Shown one piece after another: positions 63,475 to 64,000 of a stretch of 64,000 nucleotides of DNA. The stretch's first letter is position 1. Each line of letters starts with the position of its first letter. This stretch comes from an uncultured Lachnospiraceae bacterium (GTDB lineage Bacteria; Bacillota; Clostridia; Lachnospirales; Lachnospiraceae). Below the pieces are notes generated by a model. The model was not told the DNA's origin. It searched no databases and saw nothing but the letters and a program-made list of their open reading frames with translations. The stretch spans positions 1-64,000 of the forward strand of contig ONAZ01000015.1 of NCBI GenBank assembly GCA_900315945.1, given 5' to 3'. The translations under genes were made by a program, and so were the position numbers.

Positions 63475-64000
63475 ATGAGGGAGGTTAAAGAAGTAATGCT
63501 TGAGTCTCAGGAGATTCTCCTACAACTTGTAAAGGAGCTGGATGATATATGCAAAAGAAATAATATTACATACTACCTTATAGGTGGAAGTGCTCTTGGA
63601 GCAGTGAGACATCATGGGTTTTTGCCGTGGGATGATGATGCTGATATAGTGATGGATCATGAGAATTATATGAGATTTGTTGAAGTTATGAAAAATCCAG
63701 CAAATCTACCGCCTAATCGTGCCTATGAAGATCCGTTTATTGAACCATATACTCAAGTAAATGTTTTTGGCAGGTATTCAGCCGTAGATACTACATGTAT
63801 ATTTGATGTATTGAATTACTATCCTAGTGTACACGGTATAAAGGTGGATGTATTTCATCTTATACCTTGTCCTGACGAAGGGGAGGAAAGGGATGCATTT
63901 TTAGAAAAGTTTCGGTGTTGGGGTGAGCTCGTTCACCCAATTGCAAGGAATCGTCAGATGAATGCGGAACTATATCGTTCATTATTAAGTCAGATGGATT
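63475..64000 (+). CDS. LicD family phosphotransferase, partial (runs off the window)
   Basis: At least 175 codons, open at the right edge. LVKELDDICKRNNITYYLIG is followed by GSALGAVRHHGFLPWDDDADIVM, the LicD nucleotidyltransferase-fold signature with its Asp-rich metal site, and VDVFHLIPC. LicD proteins transfer phosphocholine or another phospho-alcohol from a CDP-linked donor onto glycans or teichoic acid. The CDP-donor could come from the TagD-like enzyme upstream. ATG 63475 or 63496 may be the start. Confidence 0.88.
   Translation, partial: MREVKEVMLESQEILLQLVKELDDICKRNNITYYLIGGSALGAVRHHGFLPWDDDADIVMDHENYMRFVEVMKNPANLPPNRAYEDPFIEPYTQVNVFGRYSAVDTTCIFDVLNYYPSVHGIKVDVFHLIPCPDEGEERDAFLEKFRCWGELVHPIARNRQMNAELYRSLLSQMD

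Overview
The window reads as a low-GC Gram-positive anaerobe, most likely a member of the Lachnospiraceae (Butyrivibrio/Roseburia-like). Evidence: AT-rich codon use, strong GGAGG ribosome-binding sites, clostridial gene order (rho-rpmE-DUF1385-prmC-prfA; nusB-xseAB-dxs-tlyA-nadK-argR-recN), oxygen-defence proteins typical of anaerobes (2Fe superoxide reductase, rubrerythrin), pyruvate formate-lyase under a ZTP riboswitch, and a DUF5688 protein. No rRNA or CRISPR array is present.

Region 1 (1-7300) is accessory DNA. It opens with a broken exonuclease III/zinc-ribbon chimera. Next comes a compact cassette that looks like an undescribed RiPP system: a 33-residue, extremely basic precursor with three cysteines, a terminator-like hairpin, a radical SAM/SPASM maturase with an N-terminal PqqD-like recognition domain, a UvrA-family tandem ABC ATPase lacking the UvrB-binding domain, and a second radical SAM/SPASM enzyme. 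No exporter or protease is present. The cassette is followed by a tRNA-Leu-like gene and nested mobile-element remains: an IS21 end with truncated istA, joined to an excisionase gene that is itself split by a 161-bp MITE.

Region 2 (7300-48200) is mostly conserved chromosome: ychF, purine salvage (punA, mtaD), alaS, a chemoreceptor, dfx-rbr, recA-recX with a LexA box, rny, the shikimate genes aroE/aroD/aroK, tRNA-Arg, ligA, metA, rho, rpmE, translation termination genes, the nusB-to-recN cluster, a diguanylate cyclase, tRNA-Thr and pflBA. Details worth reading include an AUU start codon in a pseudouridine synthase gene, a 56-residue membrane protein overlapping alaS, a hairpin inside recX, and an orphan consensus promoter upstream of recA.

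Region 3 (48200-64000, running off the end) is a surface-polysaccharide / teichoic-acid-like locus. It contains an initiating sugar-phosphate transferase, an XRE regulator, glycosyltransferases, an ABC-2 exporter whose ATPase is fused to a secreted cohesin-like domain, two large CDP-glycerol-type polymerases, a TagD-like cytidylyltransferase, a PP-loop synthetase, a DUF362 protein and a LicD transferase. Three of its promoters carry the same palindrome (AATACT-NN-AGTATT class), which indicates a dedicated regulon.
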